This document shows, piece after piece, positions 1 through 7,839 of a stretch of DNA of 46,465 nucleotides (position 1 is its first letter; each line of letters opens with the position of its first letter). Where the stretch lies: positions 1 to 46,465 of the IMG/VR virus record IMGVR_UViG_3300030838_000016. One strand, written 5' to 3'. A program made the translations under genes and the position numbers. This DNA is from a virus. Under the pieces are notes generated by a model. The model worked only from the letters and a program-made list of their open reading frames with translations. It was not told where the DNA came from and did not search any database.

Positions 1-1
1 C

Positions 2-337
2 ATGGCGCTTTACAACGCCAATGCTGACTTGGGTCCGGATACTTTGATTTACACGTCGACTAACGAAGTGACCGGCCCCGGCTATACGGCAGGCGGTCTG
101 CGCCTCACCCCGATTCCGCCGGTAGTAGATAACGGCGTTGCCTTTCTCTCCTTCCAAAATGTGCTTTGGACGGGCGCCGACTTCATTACTCGCGGCGCCC
201 TTATTTATAATTTTACAACAGACGCCGCCGTGGCTGTGCTGGACTTCGGTGCAGACAAGCTTGCCTCAGGGGATTTCCCCGTGTGGTTCCCGCCGGCCAC
301 TTATACTACCGCCGTTATTAGGGACACCGTGTCATGA
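2..337 (+). CDS. Phage structural protein, probably 5'-truncated
   Basis: This 111-residue reading frame opens at the second base of the window and ends by overlapping the tail fibre start (ATGA-type overlap at 334-337). The text, with YTSTNEVTGPGYTAGG near the start and TGADFITRGALIYN in the middle, resembles a small beta-rich virion protein found just before tail fibre genes in many phages; that match is from memory. In relatives the segment beginning ALYNANADLG is usually preceded by more residues, so the ATG at 2 may be an internal methionine and the true start may lie outside the window. No catalytic motif is visible. It is most likely a minor structural or fibre-attachment protein. Confidence 0.6.
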   Translation: MALYNANADLGPDTLIYTSTNEVTGPGYTAGGLRLTPIPPVVDNGVAFLSFQNVLWTGADFITRGALIYNFTTDAAVAVLDFGADKLASGDFPVWFPPATYTTAVIRDTVS

Positions 338-2532
338 GCTTAGTCATAGGCAACAGGATAAGAGAAAATTCCACCGTTGAAGGACTTAACGTCATCACGC
401 TGCTGGGCGCGCCGTCGGGCTTTCAGGACTTTAGTGTGGTCGGTGACGGCAATACTACGTGGTACGTGATTGCCGATGTACCGAACGACAGCTGGGAAGT
501 GGGCGTGGGTACGTATAACGCCACGCTGCCACCGACCTTGGAGCGGACCACTATACTGGCGTCCTCCAACGCTAATACCCTAGTTAGTTTTTTACCCGGG
601 CCTAAAGATATCTTTTGTACTTTGCCTGCGGATATTGCCCCGATTGTGGCCATTCCTGTAGGTATGGGCGGTGGCACGGTCAGTACCAATACGGCGTTGG
701 GCGTCGGTGCGTTGGTCGCGAATACCACAGGCTCTACGAACACGGCTTTGGGGTATGCGGCGTTAAACGCTAACACTTACGGCGATTTTAATACGGCCGT
801 AGGCTTTAGTGCGCTATTGCTTAATACTACAGGCAGCTCTAATGTTGCGCTGGGTGCCTATGCGCTATCGGCGAATACGGTGGGCGTTCGTAATGTAGCG
901 ATAGGCGAGCTGGCATTGGCAAACAGTACGACAGGTAATTATAACGTCGCTATTGGCGCGTCAGCTTTAGCCTCTAATACGACAGGGCTGTCCAATATTG
1001 CGCTGGGGTATCAGGCGTTGGCCAATAACACCGTAGGCGTGTACAACATTGCGTTGGGCACATCGGCAATGACGTCCAATAGTATTGGCGGCTATAACAT
1101 TGCCATAGGGACTAATGCGCTGGACGCAAATACGGTGGGTGATGGTAATGTTGCTATCGGGCATGCAGCCATGCAGGCGAACACCACCGGTGTAGACAAT
1201 GTCGCTATTGGTTTTGGTGCGCTTACGACAAATACAACGGGCTCCGATAATACCGCAGTAGGCCACTTTGCGTTGCAATTAAATACCGAAGGTATCAATA
1301 ATACGGCGCTCGGTGACGAAGCGCTGCAGTCTAATACGGTAGGCAGTAATAACGTGTCTGTGGGGACGTTAGCCCTGCGTGCCAATACCTTGGGAAATTA
1401 CAATATTGCCATTGGCCCTTCGGCATTAACCGCCAACATCACGGGTAGCGAGAATGTGGCGGTGGGTTATTTGGCGCTGGCGGCCAGTACCAATGGAAAT
1501 AGCAACACCGCTGTCGGGACGTCTGCGCTGGCGGCCAATAGTGGCGGTGATTCCAATACCGCTTTAGGGTCATCAACATTAGCCTCTAATACCACAGGTT
1601 CTGGCAATACTGCGCTAGGCGCATCCGCACTGTCTGCCAACACGATAGGTGCCGCTAATGTCGCAGTGGGTTATGGGGCACTGAATAACAATACGACAGG
1701 CACGGCTAATGTTGCTGTAGGGCGTTCGGCACTAACCACTAATGTATCGGGCATTAATAATACCGCAGTAGGCCATCAGGCACTTACGCTTTCTACGGGC
1801 AATTACAATACGGCGGTGGGCTCTTCGGCGTTGGTCGCCAACACGACCGGGGGCAGCAACACCGCAGTAGGCTTAAATGCGTTGGGAGCCAACACCTCCG
1901 GCAGCAGCAACACGGCGGTGGGTGCCTCGACGCTGGCTGCCAATGTATCGGGGGCTAGTAATACGGCGATAGGCGCTAATGCCCTAAATGCCTGTACAAC
2001 CAGCAGTAATACGGCAGTCGGCGTCAATACGCTCTTAGCAAATACAACGGGTACGACCAATACAGCAATAGGTGCCACCGCAGGCAGCTCTATTACCACC
2101 GGCAGTAATAACACCTGTCTGGGAAATGCCGCCCAGCCGGCAACCGCGACGACCAGTAATACTATCACCTTGGGGAACGCGAGTATTACAACGTTACGTT
2201 GTCAGGTAACGACCATTACGGCTTTATCCGATAAGCGAGATAAAAGCGAAATCACCCCCCTTCAACCTGGCCTTGATTTCATCGACGCCTTGCAGCCAGT
2301 AAGGTTTGTTTGGGCGATGCGGGACGGGGGTAAAGTGGGCACCCCTGAACTAGGTTTCATTGCTCAAGATTTACAAGCAGCACAGAGAAAGACGGGCTAT
2401 GTCATACCGGGATTAGTATTGGAAGAAAACCCCGATAGACTGGAAGCGGCATCGGGCACGCTACTCCCCGTGATAGTTAAAGCCCTGCAGCAACTCTCCG
2501 CGCGCATGTCGCAACTGGAAGCGTTGTTATGA
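334..2532 (+). CDS. Tail fibre with 17-residue repeats and C-terminal S74 chaperone
   Basis: This 732-residue protein is a probable receptor-binding tail fibre. Residues 1-100 match the N-terminal domain common to phage fibres (GFQDFSVVGDGN, SWEVGVGTYN, ERTTILASSN), which attaches the protein to the virion. Residues 119 to about 608 are some 28 tandem copies of a 17-residue unit of the form N-T-A-V-G-x-x-A-L-x-A-N-T-T-G-x-x, like the stacked coils of YadA-type trimeric adhesin heads. The C-terminus is a peptidase S74 intramolecular chaperone: S632 and K637 in SDKRDKSEI fit the Ser-Lys pair that cleaves the domain off after trimer assembly, followed by PELGFIAQDL. The gene overlaps its neighbours on both sides by 4 bp, so it is translationally coupled in the late operon. 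Confidence 0.88.
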   Translation: MSLVIGNRIRENSTVEGLNVITLLGAPSGFQDFSVVGDGNTTWYVIADVPNDSWEVGVGTYNATLPPTLERTTILASSNANTLVSFLPGPKDIFCTLPADIAPIVAIPVGMGGGTVSTNTALGVGALVANTTGSTNTALGYAALNANTYGDFNTAVGFSALLLNTTGSSNVALGAYALSANTVGVRNVAIGELALANSTTGNYNVAIGASALASNTTGLSNIALGYQALANNTVGVYNIALGTSAMTSNSIGGYNIAIGTNALDANTVGDGNVAIGHAAMQANTTGVDNVAIGFGALTTNTTGSDNTAVGHFALQLNTEGINNTALGDEALQSNTVGSNNVSVGTLALRANTLGNYNIAIGPSALTANITGSENVAVGYLALAASTNGNSNTAVGTSALAANSGGDSNTALGSSTLASNTTGSGNTALGASALSANTIGAANVAVGYGALNNNTTGTANVAVGRSALTTNVSGINNTAVGHQALTLSTGNYNTAVGSSALVANTTGGSNTAVGLNALGANTSGSSNTAVGASTLAANVSGASNTAIGANALNACTTSSNTAVGVNTLLANTTGTTNTAIGATAGSSITTGSNNTCLGNAAQPATATTSNTITLGNASITTLRCQVTTITALSDKRDKSEITPLQPGLDFIDALQPVRFVWAMRDGGKVGTPELGFIAQDLQAAQRKTGYVIPGLVLEENPDRLEAASGTLLPVIVKALQQLSARMSQLEALL
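688..2157 (+). repeat. 51-bp coding repeat array in tail fibre gene
   Basis: About 28 degenerate 51-bp units encode the 17-residue repeats of the fibre shaft; two units are one codon short. The DNA has drifted far between units while N, G and A-L positions are kept, so selection acts on the protein. Arrays of this kind can change length by recombination. Confidence 0.85.
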
Positions 2533-3185
2533 GGCGTGTCCTGATTGGCACGCCGACCTATGACGGCACGCTGACTGCGCACTATGTTGACGCACTCTTG
2601 CGCACGCTTAAAGAAGCACCGAAGCAGGACATCGAGATTTTCCCGTTATTCATTTGCTATGACGCGCTGGTACAGCGGGCACGCAATGACATTGTTAAAC
2701 AGGCCATTAGCGCTAATGTAGATGATTTGGTGTTTATCGACGCGGATATTGGCTGGGAGCCTGAGGCCTTCTTTAGATTACTCCGCCACCCCGTGCAGGT
2801 CGTCGGCGGCGTGGTACCTAAGAAATGCGACAATCCGGCGTTCAATGTCAAGGTACTGCCGGGCGCATCTTTAGAGATTATTGACGGGGTGATGGAGGTA
2901 GAGTGTGTCGGTACGGGCATTCTGCGTATCACCCAACAAGCCCTGCAGAACCTGTGGACCATCAGCGAAGAGTACCAAAATGAAGGGCCGGTAGGCCGTA
3001 TGGTCTTTGATATAAAGATTATCGACGGGCAGCTGGTTTCGGAGGATAATATCTTTTGTCATAAGTGGCGGGATTTGGGCGGTAAGGTCTGGTTGGACCC
3101 GTACCTGCAGTGCACGCATACCGGCACCAAGACCTTTACCGCCAATTTTATGGAGTACCTGGAGGCAAACCGTGTACGGGAATAG
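2529..3185 (+). CDS. Glycosyltransferase-like protein (GT-A fold)
   Basis: This 218-residue protein starts in a 4-bp overlap with the tail fibre gene. The N-terminus has the pattern of GT-A nucleotide-sugar transferases seen in phages: a beta strand ending in GTPTYDG, CYDALVQRARN, and a DxD-type metal site in FIDADIGWEPEAF (about residues 73-85). GGVVPKK and a conserved C-terminal half including CHKWRDLG follow. The family is often found beside tail genes; a role in modifying virion or host glycans, or simply a domesticated fold, is inferred. The catalytic acceptor cannot be predicted. A close alternative label is a conserved phage protein of glycosyltransferase fold without proven activity. 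Confidence 0.72.
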   Translation: MRRVLIGTPTYDGTLTAHYVDALLRTLKEAPKQDIEIFPLFICYDALVQRARNDIVKQAISANVDDLVFIDADIGWEPEAFFRLLRHPVQVVGGVVPKKCDNPAFNVKVLPGASLEIIDGVMEVECVGTGILRITQQALQNLWTISEEYQNEGPVGRMVFDIKIIDGQLVSEDNIFCHKWRDLGGKVWLDPYLQCTHTGTKTFTANFMEYLEANRVRE

Positions 3186-3300
3186 TGCTTATTCAGAACT
3201 GGCTTTTTCACAAGACCCTAACGAACGACTGACCCAAGTCTGGGAGTTGATAGACAACAGCCAAACGGTCGATTGGGCTATTATAGACGACTCGCAATAG
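3172..3300 (+). CDS. Small hypothetical protein, GTG start
   Basis: A 42-residue frame starts at GTG 3172 inside the end of the glycosyltransferase-like gene and stops at TAG 3298-3300. GGAGG at 3162-3166 lies six bases before the GTG, one of the best ribosome binding sites in this region, which decides the start. The product begins MYGNSAYSELAFSQDPNE and is acidic, with VDWAIIDDSQ at its end. No family was recognised. It is the last gene before the hairpin and pentamer element at 3312. Confidence 0.62.
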   Translation: MYGNSAYSELAFSQDPNERLTQVWELIDNSQTVDWAIIDDSQ

Positions 3301-3311
3301 GGGGCATAAAA

Positions 3312-3420
3312 AAGCCTCGTTTTACCGAGGCTTGATTAGATACTTTAAAGTAACCTTTGCTTCGCAATGCTGCGCAACGCAACGCATAGCATCGCACCGC
3401 ATCGAAACAATATAATACCA
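3312..3420 (+). repeat. Pentamer element E1: hairpin, palindrome, nine GCNNN units
   Basis: Element order on the plus strand is an A-run, hairpin AAGCCTCG/CGAGGCTT (3312-3333), palindrome TACTTTAAAGTA (3341-3352), then CCTTTGC and nine consecutive pentamers starting with GC (3359-3403), ending before TATAATACC (3411). The hairpin would be a strong terminator when read on the minus strand (six T after the stem), but on the plus strand, where the surrounding genes lie, its T-run is poor. Five related elements occur elsewhere in the window. Confidence 0.85.
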
Positions 3421-3433
3421 CAGGATAATTAGC

Positions 3434-4396
3434 ATGGCAACCTCCTACTCCCCAAGTTTAAAAATAGCGTTATTAGGTACGGGGGAGAACACCGGCACCT
3501 GGGGCACGTTGACCAACACCAATCTCGGCACCTTGATAGAGCAGGCTATCACCGGCGTGCAGGCGATTGTGATATCAACAGCCAATGTCACGCTGACTAA
3601 TTCGGACGGCATCAGTAATCAGGCGCGTAATGCGGTATTGGTGGCGACGGGCACACCCGCCGCTATTTTTGACATCATTGCGCCGCTCGTCGAGAAGACC
3701 TATATTGTCCGCAATGCGACGACGGGGGGTTTTGATATCCGTATTCGTGGAGCAACGGGCAGTGCTGTCTCTGTTAAAGCCGGCGCAACGGTGCTGGTCT
3801 ATTGTGATACCGTGAATTTCGTTCAGGCGCTCAATAACACCAGTGTGACGGCAGGCACCAATATTACGATAGCGACAGTAGGCGATGCTACTGCTGTCTC
3901 GACGTCAACCACCCCTACCTTTAATACCATCGCTGCGACAGGGTTGGTTAAGTTCACCGGGGCCTCTTCCAATGTTACCGCCGGCGTCGGCACCTTAGCC
4001 CTACGGGGCGGGCAAGTAGGCTTCCCTGCTACACAGGTTGCCAGCACGGATGTTAATACGCTGGATGATTACCAAGAGGGGAGCTGGACGCCAACTATAG
4101 GCGCCTCTATTACCTTTGTTGGAGCGAACACGTCCTCTTTTCTCTATACAAAAATTGGCAGGCAAGTTACCTTAAATATGTTATTGCGTGGGGCAACATC
4201 CGTACAAATATCAAGCTTTTCAGTTATACCCTTACCCTTTGCCGCAATTGGCTCTTCGAGCGGTACTGTGCTGGGTAGCCCTGGAATATATGGAGTCTAT
4301 GTTGCGGGCAGTAACTTAAACTTTTTTACGGGTGGCCCTGCGCCAAGTACAACGTCCGGGTTTAATATTAGTATCACCTATTTTGCGGCGACTTAA
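3434..4396 (+). CDS. Phage tail/fibre-associated structural protein
   Basis: This 320-residue protein begins MATSYSPSLKIALLGTGEN followed by TGTWGTLTNTNLG, a start shared by structural proteins near tail fibres in many marine and environmental phages (recalled). The N-terminal 120 residues form the conserved part. The rest is Thr/Ser/Ala-rich beta sequence with a short distal domain beginning near DYQEGSWTPTIG (about residue 215), a phrase often seen just before the exposed tip of phage fibres. No enzyme motif is visible. The gene ends directly before the ATG of the next gene. A minor tail fibre or neck-appendage role is likely. Confidence 0.68.
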   Translation: MATSYSPSLKIALLGTGENTGTWGTLTNTNLGTLIEQAITGVQAIVISTANVTLTNSDGISNQARNAVLVATGTPAAIFDIIAPLVEKTYIVRNATTGGFDIRIRGATGSAVSVKAGATVLVYCDTVNFVQALNNTSVTAGTNITIATVGDATAVSTSTTPTFNTIAATGLVKFTGASSNVTAGVGTLALRGGQVGFPATQVASTDVNTLDDYQEGSWTPTIGASITFVGANTSSFLYTKIGRQVTLNMLLRGATSVQISSFSVIPLPFAAIGSSSGTVLGSPGIYGVYVAGSNLNFFTGGPAPSTTSGFNISITYFAAT

Positions 4397-6307
4397 ATGA
4401 CCCTCAAGGCCATCAAATTAGGCTCTGGTTTTTTTAGAGAAAGTACGACACTGGCGGCAGAAGGGCAGTGGTGGGACGGCGACAAGGTGCGCTTTCGCTC
4501 CGGCAACCCTGAGAAAATAGGCGGTTGGATACGTCTGTCCTCGGAGACTTATCTAGGCGTCTGCCGTACGCTCTGGAACTGGATTGATTTCGACGGTTCC
4601 AATTATTTGGGGCTCGGCACCAATCTAAAATACTATATTGAGATGGGCGGTGTCTATTACGACATCACGCCGATTCGGGCGACGTTTACAACGCCTGTGA
4701 CCAATTCCTGCTTTTCGACAACGGTCAACAGTTCGCTTGTCACAGCGACTATCCCGACCCATGGCGCAACGACAGAGGCCTTCGTGACCTTTTCCGGCGC
4801 GGCAGCTATAGGCGGTATCCCGGCAGCGACGCTCAATGCCGAGTATCAAGTCACGGTTCTTGACATCAATACATTTACGTTTGACACCGGCGTGTTGGCG
4901 ACCTCCTCAGTAGTCAGCGGCGGCGGTAATGCTATCACTGCTGTATTTCAGATTAACCCGTTCTCCGCCACCTACACCTACGGCAATGGCTGGGGTGCGG
5001 GCAGTTGGGGACGCGGTGCCTGGGGCTCCGGTACGTCATTTACCGTCGGCACACAATTAGGTCTATGGACTAACGATAACTTTGGTCAGGACTTGGTGAT
5101 TGCCCAACGTAACGGCGCAATTTACTACTGGCAAGACAGCTTGGGCGTCACCGCGCGAGCGCAATCTTTACAAGCCTTGGCGACTGCGTATGACGGTGCC
5201 CTAGGTCCGTATGTCCCGAATCAGACCCTACAAGTGATGGCCTCCGCTATCCAGCGTTTTGTCATTGCCTTTGGCGCCAATGGCTATGTACCGGGCACGC
5301 CAACAAGTGCGTTTGATCCGATGATGGTGCGCTGGTCTGACCAGTCCAACCCGTACCAGTGGGTGCCGTCCATTACCAATCAGGCCGGCGAGTTCCGGCT
5401 TTCCCATGGCTCAACCATTATCGCCGCGCAAATCACCCGTCAGGAAATCCTGGTATGGACAGACACGGCGTTGTACTCCATGCAGTATCTGGGCACCTCC
5501 TATGTATGGGGCTTTAATGTCTTGATGGACAATATCAGCCTTATCTCGCCCAACGCGATGATTACCGTTAATAACGCCACCTACTGGATGGGGCGGGAGA
5601 AATTCTTTGTTTACACGGGCCGTGTCGAGACGCTGCCAAGCACGTTGAAACAGTATGTTTACGATGATATTAATCTTGAGCAGTCGTTCCAGATATTCGC
5701 AGGTCTCAACCCGGGCTTTAATGAAATCTGGTGGTTCTACTGCTCCAAGCACTCGACCACGATTGATAAGTATGTGATTTACAACTATCTGGAGAATTGC
5801 TGGGTGTGTGGCCGTATGGCGCGCACGGCGTGGTTGGACTCCGGTATCCGGCAATACCCGATGGCAGCGGACTACAATGGCCTGATGCTCTACCATGAAG
5901 TCGGCTATGATGACGGCAGTGGTCTTGAGCCGGTGCCCATTGAAGCGTTCGTACAATCGGCGGATTTTGATATTGAGGACGGCCACACCTTTGGCTTTTG
6001 CTGGCGGATAATCCCGGACGTCAGTTTTAATGGGTCGACGGTCAATGCGCCGAGCGTCAACATGGAGGTCAAGCCCCGACAGTTTCCCGGCAGCCCGTAC
6101 GGCACCGCCGACAACCCCGAGGTCATTAGTACACAGAACTATACACCACCCAATCCTCCGGTCTACTTGGTGCAAGAGTTTACCGAGGAAGTGTTCACAC
6201 GGCTGCGAGGGCGGCAGATGGCGTTTAAAGTTTCAAGTGATACTTTAGGCGTGAGTTGGACGATAGGTCGTGTGTCGATAGATACGCGCCTTGATGGCAG
6301 GCGCTGA
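4397..6307 (+). CDS. Large virion structural protein
   Basis: The 636-residue protein starts MTLKAIKLGSGFFRESTTLA and continues with EGQWWDGDKVRFRSGNPEKI, the opening of a structural protein family common in podoviruses and recalled from such genomes. It is rich in aromatic, Gly, Ser and Thr residues, without transmembrane segments or catalytic motifs. Internal phrases such as MVRWSDQSNPYQW and AGEFRLSHGS suggest beta-propeller-like repeats. It follows the previous gene with no gap and is followed by an insertion carrying a Rha-type gene. A role as a tail or stopper protein is inferred only from context and size. Confidence 0.68.
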   Translation: MTLKAIKLGSGFFRESTTLAAEGQWWDGDKVRFRSGNPEKIGGWIRLSSETYLGVCRTLWNWIDFDGSNYLGLGTNLKYYIEMGGVYYDITPIRATFTTPVTNSCFSTTVNSSLVTATIPTHGATTEAFVTFSGAAAIGGIPAATLNAEYQVTVLDINTFTFDTGVLATSSVVSGGGNAITAVFQINPFSATYTYGNGWGAGSWGRGAWGSGTSFTVGTQLGLWTNDNFGQDLVIAQRNGAIYYWQDSLGVTARAQSLQALATAYDGALGPYVPNQTLQVMASAIQRFVIAFGANGYVPGTPTSAFDPMMVRWSDQSNPYQWVPSITNQAGEFRLSHGSTIIAAQITRQEILVWTDTALYSMQYLGTSYVWGFNVLMDNISLISPNAMITVNNATYWMGREKFFVYTGRVETLPSTLKQYVYDDINLEQSFQIFAGLNPGFNEIWWFYCSKHSTTIDKYVIYNYLENCWVCGRMARTAWLDSGIRQYPMAADYNGLMLYHEVGYDDGSGLEPVPIEAFVQSADFDIEDGHTFGFCWRIIPDVSFNGSTVNAPSVNMEVKPRQFPGSPYGTADNPEVISTQNYTPPNPPVYLVQEFTEEVFTRLRGRQMAFKVSSDTLGVSWTIGRVSIDTRLDGRR

Positions 6308-6399
6308 GTTTTATGTTTAAAATCAAGAACTTAATAGTAGCCTCCAAATTTGGATGCATCTTAATAGAATTGTGACCTTTTATCAGGTATTCAGCACTC

Positions 6400-6424
6400 G
6401 CCGTCGGTGTACAATATAGACGGC
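6400..6424 (+). promoter_or_regulatory. Leader hairpin before first Rha-type gene
   Basis: GCCGTC (6400-6405) pairs with GACGGC (6419-6424) around a 13-nt loop beginning GGTGT. The same structure with a changed but still complementary stem precedes the second Rha-type gene (10927-10947), and both leaders continue to the same TAGGAAACTAA just before ATG. GGTG in the loop can pair instead with CACC on the 3' side, so the leader may switch between two folds. Function is not known. Confidence 0.5.
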
Positions 6425-6456
6425 ACCAATCCCTTAACTGAATATAGGAAACTAAA

Positions 6457-7095
6457 ATGAACAGCGCAATGTTAGCACTACTAAAAATTGAAACGATGTC
6501 CTCTCTGACTATTGCGGAGTTGACAGGAAAACGGCACGACAATGTACTTCGAGATATTGAAAAAGTCTTAGCAGAAGTAGAAATAGATGTCCTCAAATTT
6601 GAGGGCTACTATTTTGGAGAGAATAATCGTCAACAACGCTGTTACCACTTGCCACGAAGGGAGTGCGATTTATTGGTATCAGGGTACAACGCTAAGTATC
6701 GCCTTGCTATTATCGACCGCTGGCAGTATCTCGAAGACCAACTAAGGATAGTCCAGTTACGCACGGGGACGAAGAAGCATCAACTCGAAGCTATGGAAGC
6801 ATTGAGTCGTCTTTTGCCAGATGATTTGAGTAAAGAGGAGCTAAGTTACATCAAAGCTAATACGGTAGTAAACAAGGCTGTGAGCAATCTGTTTGGCTTC
6901 CCTAAGATGCTTAAGAAAGATGAGATGTCTGACGATATGATAGAGGTACGCGGGAAGGTACTGGATGATTACATCAAACTTTATGAGGTGCTTGAAGATA
7001 ATGGTAAAGTAAAGGAGTTGCTTTATGACAAGTATCAGCCCAAGCGGATAGAAGATACCTCCGTTAAGGGCAATCTTAAGTTAGTGGGGGTGTGA
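6457..7095 (+). CDS. Rha-type regulatory protein, first copy
   Basis: This 212-residue protein has an N-terminal Rha-like domain (about residues 1-85): SLTIAELTGKRHDNVLRDIE is the typical start, with a winged-helix-like DNA-binding role inferred. The second half (residue 89 on, from WQYLEDQLRIVQLRTGTKKH) is nearly identical to the protein at 10977-11609, including 164 identical bases. The N-terminal halves differ strongly. AGGAAACTAAA before the ATG is the ribosome binding region. The gene sits between two virion genes and seems to be a later insertion. The following gene has lost any usual start codon at the junction. Members of this family are known from temperate phages and can affect phage development. 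Confidence 0.75.
   Translation: MNSAMLALLKIETMSSLTIAELTGKRHDNVLRDIEKVLAEVEIDVLKFEGYYFGENNRQQRCYHLPRRECDLLVSGYNAKYRLAIIDRWQYLEDQLRIVQLRTGTKKHQLEAMEALSRLLPDDLSKEELSYIKANTVVNKAVSNLFGFPKMLKKDEMSDDMIEVRGKVLDDYIKLYEVLEDNGKVKELLYDKYQPKRIEDTSVKGNLKLVGV
6721..6884 (+). repeat. 164-bp perfect direct repeat, copy 1
   Basis: These 164 bases are identical to 11238-11401 and encode the first part of the shared C-terminal domain of the two Rha-type proteins. Identity falls to a diverged but alignable level after 6884 and disappears sharply before 6721, at the domain boundary. This suggests recent gene conversion or domain shuffling. Confidence 0.9.
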
Positions 7096-7096
7096 T

Positions 7097-7402
7097 ATTA
7101 GTACCGGAACGACCAAATCCCCAAATCTCCCCTTAGCACCGCCGCAGTATGACCGGCAGTTCTTTGACGACTTATTGAAAATCCTGCGCTTGTATTTCGC
7201 AGAATTAGATAATCCCGGCATCTGTCAGGCGTCGACCAATTATAATCAGGGCAAGATACTCAGCGCGATGAATTTTAGTATTCTAAATGATGCCAATGTC
7301 CAGGAAGTTAGCCTGCCTACGCAAGCGGACCTCGCTAAATTACGGGTGGGTGATTTGTATTACGACACCACGGCGGGCAACGTGATAAAGATAAAAGTAT
7401 GA
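7097..7402 (+). CDS. Conserved phage virion protein with apparent ATT start
   Basis: The conserved protein should begin STGTTKSPNLPLAPPQYD and continue FFDDLLKILRLYFAELDNPG, a family recognised from the structural clusters of other phages. The frame is open back to a TAG at 7082, yet no ATG, GTG or TTG occurs before TTG 7175, which would remove most of the conserved N-terminus. ATT at 7097, one base after the stop of the upstream Rha-type gene and behind GGGGG (7086-7090), is the best start and gives 101 residues; TTG 7175 gives 75. The next gene overlaps its stop by 4 bp. The likely cause is insertion of the Rha gene at the old start. Confidence 0.65.
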   Translation: MSTGTTKSPNLPLAPPQYDRQFFDDLLKILRLYFAELDNPGICQASTNYNQGKILSAMNFSILNDANVQEVSLPTQADLAKLRVGDLYYDTTAGNVIKIKV

Positions 7403-7839
7403 GCCACTTAGCTGAAATCGGCAACATGCCGGAGATACTGCGGCTTTGCGCGCTTATCAGAACGCTGCCGCAAGTGGACTGTCCACTGGAGCATTACTAC
7501 CTTCCTGGCGTGTGTTTTCGGGTGATGCGCTTAAAAGCGGGCACGTCGCTTACAGGGAAAATACACAAGCATGCGCATATTGCCGTCTTGTTGGAAGGTA
7601 CACTACGACTGGCGGATGACGAGCATGCTTTTATCATTACCGCACCCTGGGTGGGGATGGGCAAAGCAGGCGCAAAAAGGCTGGGCTATGCCGAGACAGA
7701 CTGCGTGTTTGCGAATATACTAAGTACCGATATCACCGACCCTGCCGAGATGGAAGCTGTTCTTACATGCGACACGTTTGATGAGTATGAAATCTTTTTG
7801 TTGGAGCAAGACCATGAAATTCCGAAGCAACTCCCCTGA
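7399..7839 (+). CDS. Cupin-like phage protein
   Basis: The 146-residue protein has a single cupin-type beta barrel: RVMRLKAGTSLTGKIHKHAH (about residues 42-61) carries the His pair typical of metal-binding cupins, followed by AVLLEGTLRL and a turn with TAPWVGMGKAG. No substrate can be predicted. Genes of this type occur between virion genes in podoviruses with unknown role, perhaps structural. Its start overlaps the stop of the previous gene, and its own 3' end overlaps the next gene by 26 bp, so the three are probably co-translated. Confidence 0.65.
   Translation: MSHLAEIGNMPEILRLCALIRTLPQVDCPLEHYYLPGVCFRVMRLKAGTSLTGKIHKHAHIAVLLEGTLRLADDEHAFIITAPWVGMGKAGAKRLGYAETDCVFANILSTDITDPAEMEAVLTCDTFDEYEIFLLEQDHEIPKQLP

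Noticed and set aside
3312-3333. Hairpin after the 42-residue gene as a rightward terminator
   Set aside because: The T-run is on the minus-strand side; rightward termination is weak, so it was kept only as part of element E1.
5411-6175. A 254-codon open frame opposite the 636-residue virion gene
   Set aside because: It has no family features and lies wholly antisense to a conserved structural gene; it is explained by codon bias.
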